From positions 1,798,001-1,862,000 of the forward strand of contig NZ_CP108036.1 in the NCBI RefSeq assembly GCF_036170895.1: a stretch of 64,000 bases of DNA, read 5' to 3'. Under the pieces are notes generated by a model, which did not search any database, had not been told where the DNA came from, and saw only the letters and a program-made list of their open reading frames with translations. Origin of the DNA: Streptomyces erythrochromogenes. Its GTDB lineage: Bacteria; Actinomycetota; Actinomycetes; Streptomycetales; Streptomycetaceae. The translations under genes and the position numbers were made by a program. Every line of letters begins with the position of its first letter. The stretch's first letter is position 1. Below are positions 1 through 8,680 of this stretch, one piece after another.

Positions 1-791
1 AGCTGGTCGTCCGGGCGATCCGCGGCGGGCTGCCGGTGTTCTGCGAGAAGCCCATCGCCCCCGACCTGAACCGCACCCTGGCCGTACTGCGCGAGGTGTC
101 GGCCCTGGGCGGGCTGCTCCAGGTGGGCTTCATGCGCCGCTTCGACGCGGGCTACCTCACGGCCCGGGAGATGGTCCGCTCCGGCGCCCTGGGCCGGCTG
201 CACACCGTACGGACGACGACGGCCGACCCGGCACCGCCGGCCGCCGACTACCTGGCCGCCTCGGGCGGCCTGTACCGGGACTGCATGGTGCACGACTTCG
301 ACATGGTGCGGTGGGTGACCGGGCACGAGGTGGTGGAGGTGTACGCGGCCGGGTCGGACGCCGGTCCGCCGCAGTTCCGGCAGACGGGTGACGTCGACAC
401 GGCCGCGGCGGTCCTCACGCTGGACGACGGGACCCTGGTCACGGCCACCGGCACCCGGTGCAACGGCGCCGGCTACGACGTGCGGATGGAGCTGGCCGGG
501 GAGCGGGACCAGGTCTCCGCCGGACTGGACGACCGGACGCCGATCGCCTCGACCGAACCGAACGGGCCGCCGGCCGCGAGCAAGCCGTGGACCGGCTTCC
601 TGGAACGCTTCGGCCCCGCGTACGAGGCCGAGCTGGACGCCTTCGTACGGCTGGTGCGCGGCGAGTGCGAGAACCCCTGCGACGGGCGGGAGGCCCTGGC
701 CGCGCTGCGGGTCGCGGAGGCCTGCGAGCTGTCGCGGCGGGAGCGGCGCCGGGTCCGGTTGGAGGAGCTCCCGGACCTGCCGGATCGGTAA
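1..791 (+). CDS. Gfo/Idh/MocA family oxidoreductase, 5' end outside window
   Basis: This is the C-terminal part of an NAD(P)-dependent sugar or inositol dehydrogenase-like oxidoreductase. The frame is open from the first bases, so the start codon lies upstream of the window; the GTG at 36 is internal. The sequence VFCEKPIAPDL is the conserved EKP catalytic-lysine motif that follows the Rossmann fold in this family. GGLYRDCMVHDFDMVRW carries the downstream GG...D..HD.D signature of the GFO/IDH/MocA C-terminal domain. The resemblance to inositol 2-dehydrogenases is good, but substrate cannot be assigned from sequence alone. The stop at 789-791 runs directly into a tandem 12-bp repeat. Confidence 0.85.
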   Translation, partial: LVVRAIRGGLPVFCEKPIAPDLNRTLAVLREVSALGGLLQVGFMRRFDAGYLTAREMVRSGALGRLHTVRTTTADPAPPAADYLAASGGLYRDCMVHDFDMVRWVTGHEVVEVYAAGSDAGPPQFRQTGDVDTAAAVLTLDDGTLVTATGTRCNGAGYDVRMELAGERDQVSAGLDDRTPIASTEPNGPPAASKPWTGFLERFGPAYEAELDAFVRLVRGECENPCDGREALAALRVAEACELSRRERRRVRLEELPDLPDR

Positions 792-838
792 CCGGTTCGG
801 CGACCGGTTCGGCGACCGGTTCGGCGACCGGTTCGGTG
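791..838. repeat. Four tandem copies of a 12-bp palindrome-containing unit
   Basis: The unit ACCGGTTCGGCG is repeated four times without interruption (791-802, 803-814, 815-826, 827-838); the last copy ends in GTG. Each unit contains the palindrome ACCGGT. The array starts at the last base of the preceding stop codon, so it lies in the 3' untranslated region between convergent genes. It may be slippage-generated or act as a weak terminator. Confidence 0.8.
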
Positions 839-913
839 AGCAGGGCATCCGGCCACCCTACGGCGGTGGTCCCCGGCTGGCTGCGGCGCTTTCCGGACAC
901 GCTCGCGGCACGC

Positions 914-1837
914 TCAGGCGGGAGCAGCGGTGAGCGCGCGCCGCCCCCAGGCGGTGCCGGCCAGGACCAGCACGACGCCGGCGTATCCGAGGGGTCCCAG
1001 GTGCTCCCCGCCGACGGCGATGCCCGCGACGGCCGCCCACAGGGGCTCGGTGCCGAGCAGCAGGCCGACCCGGGAGGGCGAGGTACGGCGTACGGCCCAC
1101 ATCTGCACGAAGAAGGCGAAGAGGGTGCAGAAGACCGAGAGGAACGCCAGGCCGGCCCACTGGGCGGGCCCGAAGTCCGCCGCGGCGGCCCAGGGGGTCG
1201 CGCCGGTCCCCGGTACGGCGGCCAGCAGGGCGAAGACGAGCACGGCGCCGCCGAGCTGCACGGTGGTCAGCGACAGCGGGTCGGCGCCGCGGACGCCCTC
1301 GGACCGGGCCATCAGCAGCACGTGCAGGGTCCGGGCGAGGGCGGCGCCGAGGATGAGCAGGTCGCCGAGGCCGGGTGCGGTGAAGCCGGCGCCCTGGGTG
1401 AGCAGCACGACACCGAGGACGGAGGCTGCGGCGGCGCCGAGGAAGGAGGCGGAGGGCGCCTTCCCCTTCACGGCGGCGTCGGCGAGCGGGGTGAAGATCA
1501 TGGTCAGGCTGATGATCAGACCGGCGTTGGTGGCGGAGGTGTGGACGACCCCGTAGGTCTCCAGCAGGAAGATCCCGCCGAGTACGAGCCCCAGCAGACC
1601 GGCGCCGCGCAGCTGGGCGGGGGTGAGCGCGCGCAGCCGCGCCCACCCGGCGACGACCAGCACGGGCAGCACGAGCGCGAACCGCAGCACGAGCACGGCG
1701 ATCACGGTGTGCGCGGTGGTGATCCCCTTGGCGGCGAGATAACTCCCGCCCCACACGACGGCGACGGCCAGCACGGGCAGATCAGCGATCCAGGCGCGGC
1801 GGGGTGCGGCTTGCAGGGTGGGCGAGGCGACGGCCAC
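914..1837 (-). CDS. EamA/DMT family membrane transporter
   Basis: A 307-residue protein starting at GTG 1837. It is composed almost entirely of hydrophobic helices, with the ten-segment, two-repeat layout of EamA (DUF6) drug/metabolite exporters such as RhaT- or YdcZ-like permeases. Segments such as LPVLAVAVVWGGSYLAAK near the N-terminus and FAFFVQMWAVRRTSPSRVGL followed by LLLGTEPLWAAVAG near the C-terminus are typical of the paired EamA repeats. Substrate is unknown. It is transcribed convergently with the oxidoreductase to the left and divergently from the small gene at 1972, so it is probably monocistronic. Confidence 0.88.
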   Translation of the reverse strand: MAVASPTLQAAPRRAWIADLPVLAVAVVWGGSYLAAKGITTAHTVIAVLVLRFALVLPVLVVAGWARLRALTPAQLRGAGLLGLVLGGIFLLETYGVVHTSATNAGLIISLTMIFTPLADAAVKGKAPSASFLGAAAASVLGVVLLTQGAGFTAPGLGDLLILGAALARTLHVLLMARSEGVRGADPLSLTTVQLGGAVLVFALLAAVPGTGATPWAAAADFGPAQWAGLAFLSVFCTLFAFFVQMWAVRRTSPSRVGLLLGTEPLWAAVAGIAVGGEHLGPLGYAGVVLVLAGTAWGRRALTAAPA

Positions 1838-1971
1838 GGAAGGTCTCCAACGTCACTCGGGAGGTGGAGACGGCGGCGGCTCGCACGGTTGCGGGGCACA
1901 CCGTACCGGAGCCGATCATGCGGGGCGACCCGTTTCCGGGCCCCGCGCCCCAGACCCGTAGCATCGGGCGC

Positions 1972-2340
1972 ATGGCTGATCTTTACGCCGTGGATCTGGC
2001 GTTCGACCTGCTCGACACCACGCCCGACGCCGTACTCGCGCAGGTGCGCCGCCACCTGACGGGGGACGGCCTGCTCTCACCAAGGGGCCCGGCCTGGCGC
2101 GTCGGCGGCATGCTCGTCGGCGAGTTCGGGCCGGCGGAACACGACGGCTGGGCCCTGACGGTCCGCCAGGAGATCCACGAGGACCAGCTCCCGGCCCTGG
2201 AGGACCTCCTCCTGCTCCTGACCCCGCACATCCGCCCGCCGGGCCCGGTCGGCCGCATCCGCCACCACGCACACGAATCCCCGGACCTCCTGGTCCTGCG
2301 CGAGGGCCGCGTGGTCCAACTGGCCCTGGACCGGCGGTAG
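1972..2340 (+). CDS. Small conserved-looking hypothetical protein, 122 aa
   Basis: ATG at 1972 opens a 122-residue protein; upstream in-frame codons are promoter DNA of the divergent transporter, so this start is preferred. It begins MADLYAVDLAFDLLD and contains a WRVGGMLVGEFGP stretch. It has no membrane segment, signal peptide or recognisable catalytic motif, and is acidic and probably cytosolic. I do not recognise the family. It sits alone between a divergent transporter and a decayed SUKH-like fragment on the opposite strand. Confidence 0.65.
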   Translation: MADLYAVDLAFDLLDTTPDAVLAQVRRHLTGDGLLSPRGPAWRVGGMLVGEFGPAEHDGWALTVRQEIHEDQLPALEDLLLLLTPHIRPPGPVGRIRHHAHESPDLLVLREGRVVQLALDRR

Positions 2341-2401
2341 CCGATGCCGCCCGGCGTGCGCCGCCCCGGCTGCGGCGAGTCCGCCGTCGAGATCGGCAGC
2401 T

Positions 2402-2620
2402 CTACACCCTTCTGTGCCACCCGCTGCCCTCGGCGGCCCAGCCGGTGACGCGGGACCGGACCGTGGGGAGGGCCCAGGGTTCCACGCTCGCGTCGCAGAG
2501 CCCGGCCAGGAACTGGACCGTTCCGCCCTCGTAGTGCCACCAGGGGCCGTTGCGGGAGCAGACGGTGACGGGCCAGTGCTCCGGATCCCCTTCGAGCCCG
2601 CACCAGAAGAACCGGTCCCC
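2402..2620 (-). pseudogene. C-terminal remnant of an SMI1/KNR4 (SUKH)-like gene
   Basis: Reading leftwards, about 72 codons give a coherent protein tail starting GDRFFWCGLEGDPEHWP and ending at a TAG at 2402. Tryptophan/aromatic-rich stretches such as WWHYEGGTVQFLAGL resemble the C-terminus of SMI1/KNR4 family proteins (SUKH superfamily, often immunity proteins). No N-terminal part follows; the frame upstream dissolves into shadow of the reductase gene and no convincing start is present. It is therefore read as a truncated relic. Family assignment rests on motif memory only. Confidence 0.5.
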
Positions 2621-2691
2621 CGCTCTTCCACGGCCGCAGCCTGCCAGAGGGCCCGTTCGCTCTCCCGGCCGGGCTCCGCCCGGCCGCTCGC

Positions 2692-3309
2692 CTACGCGCC
2701 GACGGTACCGAAGGCGGCCCGGCCGGTGGGGCGGTAGGTGTGGATGGCCGTCCCGACGGGCGTCGTGCGGGAGGCCTTCAGCTCGTAGGCGGTCGGCAGC
2801 CCGCCGGTGGGGAACAGCCGGCGCCCGGCGCCCAACGCCACGGGGAACACCAACAGGTTGATCTCGTCGACGAGGTCCCGGGCGAGCAGCCACTGCGCGA
2901 GCTGCCCGCTGCCGTGCACCTGGAGCTCCCCGTCCAGCGCGTCCTTGACCCGGACGATCTCGCTCTGCAGGTGCTCCCCGTCGAGCACGGTCGCCGGCCC
3001 CCAGGCGGGCTCCTCGAGGGTGGTCGAGGCGACGTACTTCGGCAGCCGGTTCAGCCCGCCCGCCACGGGGTCGCCGGGCTCGTCGTGCTCCGGCCAGTAG
3101 CCGGCGAAGATCTCGTACGTCTTCCGCCCGAGCAGGAACGCCCCGGCCCGCCCGAACACCTCGGTGACGAACTCCCCCATCCCCTCGTCGACGTACGGTG
3201 CGGCCCACCCGCCGTACTCGAACCCGTCACTGCGGTCCTCCTCGGGCCCGCCCGGCGCCTGCATCACGCCGTCCAGCGTCACGAAGGTGGTCAGTGTCAG
3301 CTCGGCCAT
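2692..3309 (-). CDS. Dihydrofolate reductase family protein (RibD C-terminal-like)
   Basis: A 205-residue protein with the DHFR/RibD-C fold. It opens with the family N-terminus LTLTTFVTLDGVMQAPGGP, has GAFLLGRKTYEIFAGYWP (the LGRKTYE motif of YyaP/YwjB-like reductases), and ELQVHGSGQLAQWLLARDL followed by DEINLLVFPVALGAGRRLFP in the nucleotide-binding half. These proteins are NAD(P)H-dependent reductases of unknown substrate; none is a proven folate enzyme. The ATG at 3309 is used. It is divergent from the SDR gene at 3500 with a 190-bp intergenic region. A GC-rich hairpin follows near 2665-2690. Confidence 0.9.
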   Translation of the reverse strand: MAELTLTTFVTLDGVMQAPGGPEEDRSDGFEYGGWAAPYVDEGMGEFVTEVFGRAGAFLLGRKTYEIFAGYWPEHDEPGDPVAGGLNRLPKYVASTTLEEPAWGPATVLDGEHLQSEIVRVKDALDGELQVHGSGQLAQWLLARDLVDEINLLVFPVALGAGRRLFPTGGLPTAYELKASRTTPVGTAIHTYRPTGRAAFGTVGA

Positions 3310-3499
3310 TACCCTGCGCTCCTCGCTCGATGGTCTCTACGGGTTCAGACTCCCGCCCCGGCCGGAACTCATCGCGCCGCCACGCATGACCCCCATGCCG
3401 TTTCTGTGCCGGGGAAACGCGGGGTCGGATTCCCGCCAGCGGTGGGGGGTTGGGGGCTATTTGATTGAACCCGCAACCAAGCGATGCGGGAGGAAGACC

Positions 3500-4234
3500 A
3501 TGGACAGGGACACGGTGGCGCTGGTGACCGGGGGAAGCCGGGGGATCGGGGCGGCCGTCGCGGTGCGTCTCGCCGAGGACGGGGCGGACGTCGCGATCAC
3601 CTACGTCAGCGACGCGGAGGCGTCCGCCGAGGTCGTCGGGAAGATCGAGGCCCTCGGGCGGCGGGCGGTCGCGCTGCGGGCCGATGCGGAGGACGCGGCG
3701 CAGGTCGCGAACGCCGTCGGGGAGACCGTACGACGCTTCGGGCGGCTCGACGTGCTGGTCAACAACGCCGGCGTGGGCTTGATCGGACCGTTGGAGGGGC
3801 TGACCCCGGCCGACGTGGAGCGCGTACTCGCGGTCAACGTGCGCGGGGTGTTCCACGCCGCGCAGGCGGCGGCCGCACACCTCGGCCCCGGCGGGCGGAT
3901 CATCACCATCGGCAGCTGCATGACCCAGCGGGTGCCGGCCCCGGGCGGGACGCTCTACGCAATGAGCAAGTCGGCGCTGATCGGGTTCAACAAGGCCCTG
4001 GCGAGGGAGCTGGGCGGGCGCGGGATCACCGCGAACATCGTGCACCCGGGGCCGGTGGACACGGACATGAACCCGGCGGACGGACCGTACGCGGGTTCGC
4101 AGGCGGCCTTGACCGCGCTCGGGCGGTTCGGTGCGCCGCGGGAGGTGGCGGCCGTGGTGGCGTTCCTGGCGGGGCCGGAGGCCTCGTACGTGACGGGGGC
4201 GGAGTTCGCGGTGGACGGCGGGCACGCCGCGTAG
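3500..4234 (+). CDS. SDR family oxidoreductase (FabG-like)
   Basis: A 244-residue short-chain dehydrogenase/reductase. It shows the glycine-rich cofactor site TGGSRGIGAAVA at about residues 11-22, the NNAGVG motif, the catalytic Ser in GSCM and the Y-x-x-x-K pair in YAMSKSALIGF. Proline/glycine after HPGPVDTDM and the terminal GGHAA are typical. The Asn/Tyr distribution and lack of a basic residue at the end of beta2 do not decide NAD versus NADP. The start is the ATG at 3500; longer in-frame upstream codons run through promoter DNA shared with the divergent reductase. Substrate unknown. Confidence 0.92.
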   Translation: MDRDTVALVTGGSRGIGAAVAVRLAEDGADVAITYVSDAEASAEVVGKIEALGRRAVALRADAEDAAQVANAVGETVRRFGRLDVLVNNAGVGLIGPLEGLTPADVERVLAVNVRGVFHAAQAAAAHLGPGGRIITIGSCMTQRVPAPGGTLYAMSKSALIGFNKALARELGGRGITANIVHPGPVDTDMNPADGPYAGSQAALTALGRFGAPREVAAVVAFLAGPEASYVTGAEFAVDGGHAA

Positions 4235-4243
4235 CCCTCGCCG

Positions 4244-4405
4244 GGCGTGTGGGCGGGCGTGTGGGCGGGCGCCTGGGCGGGCGGGCGCATCGGTGTGAGA
4301 GCCGACGCCGACCGGGTGCCTGCCGTCGTGAGCGTCGGCGCGCGGGCACCCGGCCGCCGCCCGTCGGAGCCCGGCCCACCCGGCCCACCCGGCCCACCCG
4401 GCCCA
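4244..4405. repeat. Low-complexity GC tandem repeats between SDR and GNAT genes
   Basis: Two short repeat tracts occupy this spacer. One is G-rich (GTGTGGGCGGGC repeated, about 4247-4280). The other is a run of about four CCCACCCGG units (about 4374-4405). Neither codes convincingly in any frame. Confidence 0.6.
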
Positions 4406-4468
4406 CGTGCTCGCCCGGCGCCGCCATTGCCTCGCGGTGGAGCGGCATCGACGACGAGGGGGAACACC

Positions 4469-5032
4469 GTGGACTTCACCGATCGGCAGGGCCGGTGCGT
4501 GGTGCTCGACGAGGTCACCGACGGGAACTGGCGGGACGTCGCCGACGTCGCGCCCTCCGACGACCAGCGGCGGTTCGTCGCCGCTCTCGATGCGCCGCGG
4601 CGTGTGGAACTCGCTCGCCGTCCGGGCCGGCGACGCGGTGGTCGGGGACGTGATGTGGGCGTACGACGAGGAGGGCGGCGCCCACTGGATCGGCGGCATG
4701 ACCGTCGGCGCCGCCGAGCAGGGACGGGGCGTGGGGCGGGCCGCGGTGCGCGCACTGGTCGGGCGGCTCGCCACGCTGCCGGCCTGCCGGCCTGCCGGGA
4801 GATCCGGCTCTCCTACCACCCGGACAACGCGCCCGCCGCGCGGCTCTACGCCGAGTTCGGCTTCGGGCCCGCCGGCGACTTCGAGGACGACGAGGTCGCG
4901 GCAGTGCTCGCGGTCGCAACCGCCGCAGGGGCGCACCGGGATCCGGTGCGCCCCCGAGGGACGTGCGGGCCCCGGGGGTGTCGGCCCCCGGGGCGGTCAG
5001 CGGTACGGCGTCAGCCGCCCAGCTCCTGGTGA
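4469..5032 (+). pseudogene. GNAT N-acetyltransferase disrupted by two frameshifts
   Basis: The reading starts at GTG 4469 after a GGGGAA ribosome site and encodes VDFTDRQGRCVVLDEV and DDQRRFVAAL in frame 1. The protein then continues in another frame (MRRGVWNSLAVRAGDAVVGD, then GGMTVGAAEQGRGVGRAAV, the acetyl-CoA site QxxGxG/A) and finally returns to frame 1 at CREIRLSYHPDNAPAARLY and EFGFGPAGDFEDDE. The second shift is explained by an 8-bp tandem duplication, CTGCCGGC at 4776-4783 and 4784-4791. Removing one copy restores the reading. The first shift, near 4594-4600, looks like a small deletion. Frame 1 happens to stay open throughout, so automated callers may report an intact but wrong protein. 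Confidence 0.8.
4928..4954. terminator. Bidirectional hairpin between GNAT relic and alc
   Basis: A perfect 12-bp stem, GGGGCGCACCGG / CCGGTGCGCCCC, with a 3-nt loop, lies between convergent reading directions. Confidence 0.75.
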
Positions 5033-6129
5033 CGGGCGGTCAGCGCCGCCGCGCCGGCCTCCGTGAGGGAGCCGAACAGGCGCAGGCGCGAGAAGCCGCC
5101 GTCCGGGAAGATGTCGATCCGTACGTGGGTGCCCACCGCCGGGGTGTCCAGTACGAAGCGGTGGTTGGTGTCGGGCTGCAGGCGGGTCCGCGGCAGGAAC
5201 TCCGTCCACTCGCCCTCCTCGCCCGTCTTGACCGACAGCGAGGCCCAGCCGGCCGAGTTGCCCTTGAGGTAGGCGGTGTCGATCTCGACGGCGCGGATCT
5301 CGGACTCGGTGACGAGCTGGTAGCGGATCCAGTCGTTGCCGTTGTCGCGGCGGCGGGCGGTCTCCCAGCCGTCGTCCATCTTGCGGGAGCGGCCCGGGTT
5401 GATGGTGTTGGTCGGCGGGGAGTAGAAGCGGTTGGAGGCGTCCTGGACGGAGCCGCCGTTCTCCAGCGCCACCACGTCGAAGGAGCCGAGCGCCGCGAGC
5501 CACTTCGGGTCGGGCAGGACCTCGCCGTGGACGCGCAGGCGGGCGATGCCGCCGTCGGGGTGCTGGTTGACGCGCAGGTGGGTGAAGCGCTGTTCGACGT
5601 CGACCTCGAAGCCGTTGGCGGCGTGGCCGCCGACCGCCGTGCGGGGGACGATGGTCGTCCACTTCACGTCGTCGCCCTGGAGCTCCTCCGGGGTCGGCGC
5701 GAGGGCGCCCTTCCAGTTGGTGGCCTCGACGGAGACGGCCTGCGGCATGTTGCCGCGGAAGTGCGCGGTGTCGACGACGATGCCGCGGATGATGCCGGGG
5801 GCGCCCAGGCGCACCAGCGCCCAGTCGTGGTCCTCGGGCGTGGGCCAGGGCTGGGTGGCGGAGACGCCGCGGCGGCGGCGGGTCTCCCAGCCGTCCATGA
5901 CCTTGCCCTTGTGGCCGAAGTCCTCGGGGTCGAAGTGCGCGGCCTCGGAGATCAGCAGGTTCTCGCGCTGGGCGAAGAACTCGTCGTTGGCGGCGATGAC
6001 ACCGGCGCCCAGCTCACGGGCGGCAAGGTTCGCGTACTGGGTGAAGGGGAAGTCCGCGGTGCGGTAGTCCGCGTACGGGTCGCCGCCTCCGTACGGGTTC
6101 GCGTTGCCGGTGAAGGATTCAATCGCCAC
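5011..6129 (-). CDS. alc: Allantoicase
   Basis: A 372-residue enzyme converting allantoate to ureidoglycolate and urea. The allantoicase fold is a tandem duplication of a jelly-roll domain, and both copies are visible. MDGWETRRRR followed by DWALVRLGAPG (about residues 78-113) is mirrored by MDDGWETARRRDNGNDWIRY in the second half. HLRVNQHPDGGIARLRVHGE and its partner HVRIDIFPDGGFSRLRLFG close the two repeats. The start is a GTG at 6129, only 3 bases after the allB stop, so the two genes are one translationally close operon. Expression presumably follows the allB promoter with its operator pair. Confidence 0.96.
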   Translation of the reverse strand: MAIESFTGNANPYGGGDPYADYRTADFPFTQYANLAARELGAGVIAANDEFFAQRENLLISEAAHFDPEDFGHKGKVMDGWETRRRRGVSATQPWPTPEDHDWALVRLGAPGIIRGIVVDTAHFRGNMPQAVSVEATNWKGALAPTPEELQGDDVKWTTIVPRTAVGGHAANGFEVDVEQRFTHLRVNQHPDGGIARLRVHGEVLPDPKWLAALGSFDVVALENGGSVQDASNRFYSPPTNTINPGRSRKMDDGWETARRRDNGNDWIRYQLVTESEIRAVEIDTAYLKGNSAGWASLSVKTGEEGEWTEFLPRTRLQPDTNHRFVLDTPAVGTHVRIDIFPDGGFSRLRLFGSLTEAGAAALTARHQELGG

Positions 6130-6132
6130 TGG

Positions 6133-7476
6133 TCAGTTCTGCCTTTCGAGGAGGAGGCCCGTGGGCTCGGTCGGGGTGCCGTGGTCGGCGATCTGCGTGC
6201 CGCGCAGCCAGGTGGACTTCACGACGCCGTGCAGGGTCTTGCCCGCGTACGCCGTGACCTGGTTGCGGTGGTGGAGTTCGGCCGGGTCCACGGTGAACGT
6301 TTCTTCGGGGGCGAGCACGGCGAAGTCGGCGTCGCGGCCGGCCTCGATCGCGCCCTTCTGCGCCAGCCCGGCGAGGGCGGCCGGGGCCGCGGACATCCAG
6401 CGGACGACGTCCTCCAGGGTCCGGCCGCGCCTGCGCGCCTCGGTCCAGATGGCCGGCAGGCCCAGCTGGAGGGAGGAGATGCCGCCCCACGCGGTGGAGA
6501 AGTCGCTGGTCTTCAGGTCCGCGGTGGAGGGCGAGTGGTCGGAGACGATGCAGTCGATGGTGCCGTCGGCGAGCGCGTCCCACAGGAGGTCCTGGTTGGC
6601 GGCCTCGCGGATGGGCGGGCAGCACTTGAACTCGCTGGCGCCGTCCGGCACTTCCTCGGCGGTGAGGGTGAGGTAGTGCGGGCAGGACTCGACGGTGATC
6701 CTGACGCCCTCGGCCTTGGCGGCTGCGATCAGCGGCAGCGCGTCCGAGGACGACAGGTGCAGGACGTGGACGCGGGCGTTCAGCCGCTTCGCCTGGGCGA
6801 TGAGGTTGCCGATGGCGGTGTTCTCGGCGTCGCGCGGCCTGGAGGCCAGGAAGTCGGCGTACTTGGGGCCGGGGACCACGGGGGCGGCGTCGAGGTGGTG
6901 CGGGTCCTCGGCGTGCACGATCAGCAGGCCGCCGAAGCCGGTGATCTCGGCGAGGGAGGTGGCCAGCTGTTCCTGGTCGAGCTCGGGGAACTCGTCCACG
7001 CCCGAGGGCGACAGGAAGCACTTGAAGCCGTAGACGCCGGCGTCGTGCAGCGGGGCCAGGTCCTTGACGTTGTCCGGGAGGGCGCCGCCCCAGAAGCCGA
7101 CGTCCACGTGCGCCTTGGCGCGGGCGACCTCCTGCTTGACGCGCAGGTTGTCGACGGTGGTGGTCGGCGGGAGGGAGTTGAGCGGCATGTCGAGGATCGT
7201 GGTGATGCCGCCGGCCGCGGCGGCGCGGGTGGCCGTCCAGAAGCCCTCCCACTCGGTGCGGCCGGGGTCGTTCACGTGGACGTGGGTGTCGACCAGGCCG
7301 GGGAGCAGGACGTCGTCGCCGAAGTCCTCCAGCCGGGCTCCGGCCGGTACCTCGGCGTCGTGTGCCAGCACGGCCGCGATCTTCCCGCCGGCGACGGCGA
7401 CCGAGGCGGCGCGCGTCCCCTCGGGGGTGATGACGCGCGTCGAGCGCAGTACCAGTTCCACAGCCACGTCGGCCAC
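6133..7476 (-). CDS. allB: Allantoinase
   Basis: A 447-residue cyclic amidohydrolase opening the hydantoin ring of allantoin to allantoate. Metal-site residues are visible: [15 protein letters not shown] (first HxH), [14 protein letters not shown] (the lysine normally carbamylated), [20 protein letters not shown], and the DHSPS aspartate. The start is GTG 7476, preceded by a GGGGAGG ribosome site with good spacing; the longer upstream reading crosses operator DNA and is rejected. First gene of an allB-alc operon, divergent from allR. Its promoter region carries both regulatory palindromes found across the ureide genes of this window, so induction through allR is likely. Confidence 0.96.
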   Translation of the reverse strand: MADVAVELVLRSTRVITPEGTRAASVAVAGGKIAAVLAHDAEVPAGARLEDFGDDVLLPGLVDTHVHVNDPGRTEWEGFWTATRAAAAGGITTILDMPLNSLPPTTTVDNLRVKQEVARAKAHVDVGFWGGALPDNVKDLAPLHDAGVYGFKCFLSPSGVDEFPELDQEQLATSLAEITGFGGLLIVHAEDPHHLDAAPVVPGPKYADFLASRPRDAENTAIGNLIAQAKRLNARVHVLHLSSSDALPLIAAAKAEGVRITVESCPHYLTLTAEEVPDGASEFKCCPPIREAANQDLLWDALADGTIDCIVSDHSPSTADLKTSDFSTAWGGISSLQLGLPAIWTEARRRGRTLEDVVRWMSAAPAALAGLAQKGAIEAGRDADFAVLAPEETFTVDPAELHHRNQVTAYAGKTLHGVVKSTWLRGTQIADHGTPTEPTGLLLERQN

Positions 7477-7510
7477 CGGAACCTCCCCATCTACTTCCAC
7501 AGAGCGAAAT

Positions 7511-7525
7511 TCAACGTTCTGTTGA
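7511..7525. promoter_or_regulatory. Second-type ureide palindrome, TCAAC-N5-GTTGA
   Basis: TCAACGTTCTGTTGA lies 35 bp upstream of the allB start. The same motif (5-bp arms, 5-bp spacer) occurs before aceB, the uraD operon and catalase. Here it is too close to the start codon to form a normal -35 box, unlike the other three. Confidence 0.6.
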
Positions 7526-7603
7526 CGGAGTCTTCCCGGCGATCCGGGAGCAGTCAAGAGCGCCCGGACGGACCACTGACACACCCGGACCGCAATTGGA
7601 TGT

Positions 7604-7639
7604 TTCCACAGGATGGAATTAAGATTTCGCTATACAGAA
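7604..7639. promoter_or_regulatory. Paired 15-bp operators upstream of allB (probable AllR sites)
   Basis: Two 15-bp palindromes, TTCCACAGGATGGAA (7604-7618, perfect arms) and TTTCGCTATACAGAA (7625-7639), have centres 21 bp apart. The same pair geometry recurs at aceB, hyi, catalase and gcl. They lie in an AT-rich island between allB and allR, so they may also autoregulate allR. Confidence 0.75.
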
Positions 7640-7804
7640 TGTAGCTACCACCACGGGAGTCCGGGCGGATAACTTCCGGAGGACGTCCGCCACCAGGACA
7701 AACCACCTCTGACCGGCGGCGACGGTCCCCACCCCAGCACTAGGGCCGACGCCGACCGCCGGGTAGGCTGCTCCCTTGCCTGCCAGCACCGAAAGGACCG
7801 CGCC

Positions 7805-8608
7805 GTGCCGACGTCCAGCGCCAGCACCACCGACGCTTCCTCAAAGACCCCTGCCGCCAGCGGTGGCGTCCAGTCCCTTGAGCGCGCCTTCGATCTGCTC
7901 GAACGTATGGCCGACGCCGGGGGCGAGGTCGGCCTCAGTGAGCTCTCGGCCGCCAGCGGTCTGCCCCTGCCCACGATCCACCGCCTGATGCGCACGCTGG
8001 TGGCGTGCGGGTACGTACGCCAGCAGCCCAACCGACGGTACTCCCTCGGCCCCCGCCTGATCCGCCTCGGCGAGTCCGCGTCGCGCCTGCTGGGTACCTG
8101 GGCGCGCCCCTACCTCGCCCGTCTGGTCGAGGAGACGGGCGAGACGGCGAACATGGCCCTGCTCGACGGGGACGAGATCGTCTACGTCGCCCAGGTGCCG
8201 TCCAAGCACTCGATGCGCATGTTCACCGAGGTCGGCCGCCGGGTCCTGCCGCACTCCACCGGTGTGGGCAAGGCACTGCTCGCCCACACCCCCGCCGACG
8301 AGGTACGGGCCCTGCTGGCCCGCACCGGGATGCCGGCGGCGACCGAGAAGACCATCACCACGCCCGAGGGCTTCCTGGAGGCGCTGGAGCAGGTCCGCAG
8401 GGCCGGCTACGCGGTCGACGACAACGAGCAGGAGATAGGAGTCCGCTGCCTGGCCGTGTCGGTGCCGAACTCGCCGACCGCCGCCGCGATCTCCATCTCC
8501 GGCCCGGCCGGCCGCGTCACCGAGGCCGTGACCGAGTCCTTCGTCCCGATCCTCCAGAACGTCGCCGCCGAGCTGTCGGTGGCGCTGGCCAACCAGAGCC
8601 CGGCGTAG
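7805..8608 (+). CDS. allR: IclR-family regulator of allantoin/glyoxylate genes
   Basis: A 267-residue IclR-type repressor. After a Ser/Ala-rich leader, a winged helix-turn-helix occupies about residues 22-75 (QSLERAFDLLERMADAGGEV, then LSAASGLPLPTIHRLMRTLV). The C-terminal effector domain follows (MALLDGDEIVYVAQVPS, LPHSTGVGKALLAHTP, then DDNEQEIGVRCLAVSVP with its conserved EIGVRC loop). It is divergent from allB-alc and separated from it by the operator pair. In S. coelicolor the equivalent gene (AllR) represses ureide genes; that is established knowledge, while the assignment of all five operator pairs here to this protein is inference. Start GTG 7805 follows an AAAGGA ribosome site. Confidence 0.92.
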   Translation: MPTSSASTTDASSKTPAASGGVQSLERAFDLLERMADAGGEVGLSELSAASGLPLPTIHRLMRTLVACGYVRQQPNRRYSLGPRLIRLGESASRLLGTWARPYLARLVEETGETANMALLDGDEIVYVAQVPSKHSMRMFTEVGRRVLPHSTGVGKALLAHTPADEVRALLARTGMPAATEKTITTPEGFLEALEQVRRAGYAVDDNEQEIGVRCLAVSVPNSPTAAAISISGPAGRVTEAVTESFVPILQNVAAELSVALANQSPA

Positions 8609-8623
8609 GTCTGCCGCACGGCC

Positions 8624-8674
8624 GTACGGGAAGGCCCCGGCGCCCCGCCGAGGGGCGCCGGGGCCTTCCCGTAC
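8624..8674. terminator. Strong bidirectional terminator between allR and ABC genes
   Basis: A perfect 23-bp stem beginning GTACGGGAAGGCC with a 5-nt loop (8647-8651) lies between the stops of two convergent genes. Confidence 0.92.
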
Positions 8675-8680
8675 GCGGGC

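Noticed and set aside
791..838. CRISPR-like array
   Set aside because: Units are contiguous 12-mers without spacers and there are no cas genes.
7477..7584. Extended N-terminus of allantoinase
   Set aside because: The extra codons cover the TCAAC-N5-GTTGA site and leader; GTG 7476 has a strong GGGGAGG ribosome site.
4963..7644. Very long plus-strand open frame (893 codons) over alc and allB
   Set aside because: It is antisense to two clearly identified enzymes; Gly/Val/Arg-rich low-complexity translation is typical of high-GC shadow frames.
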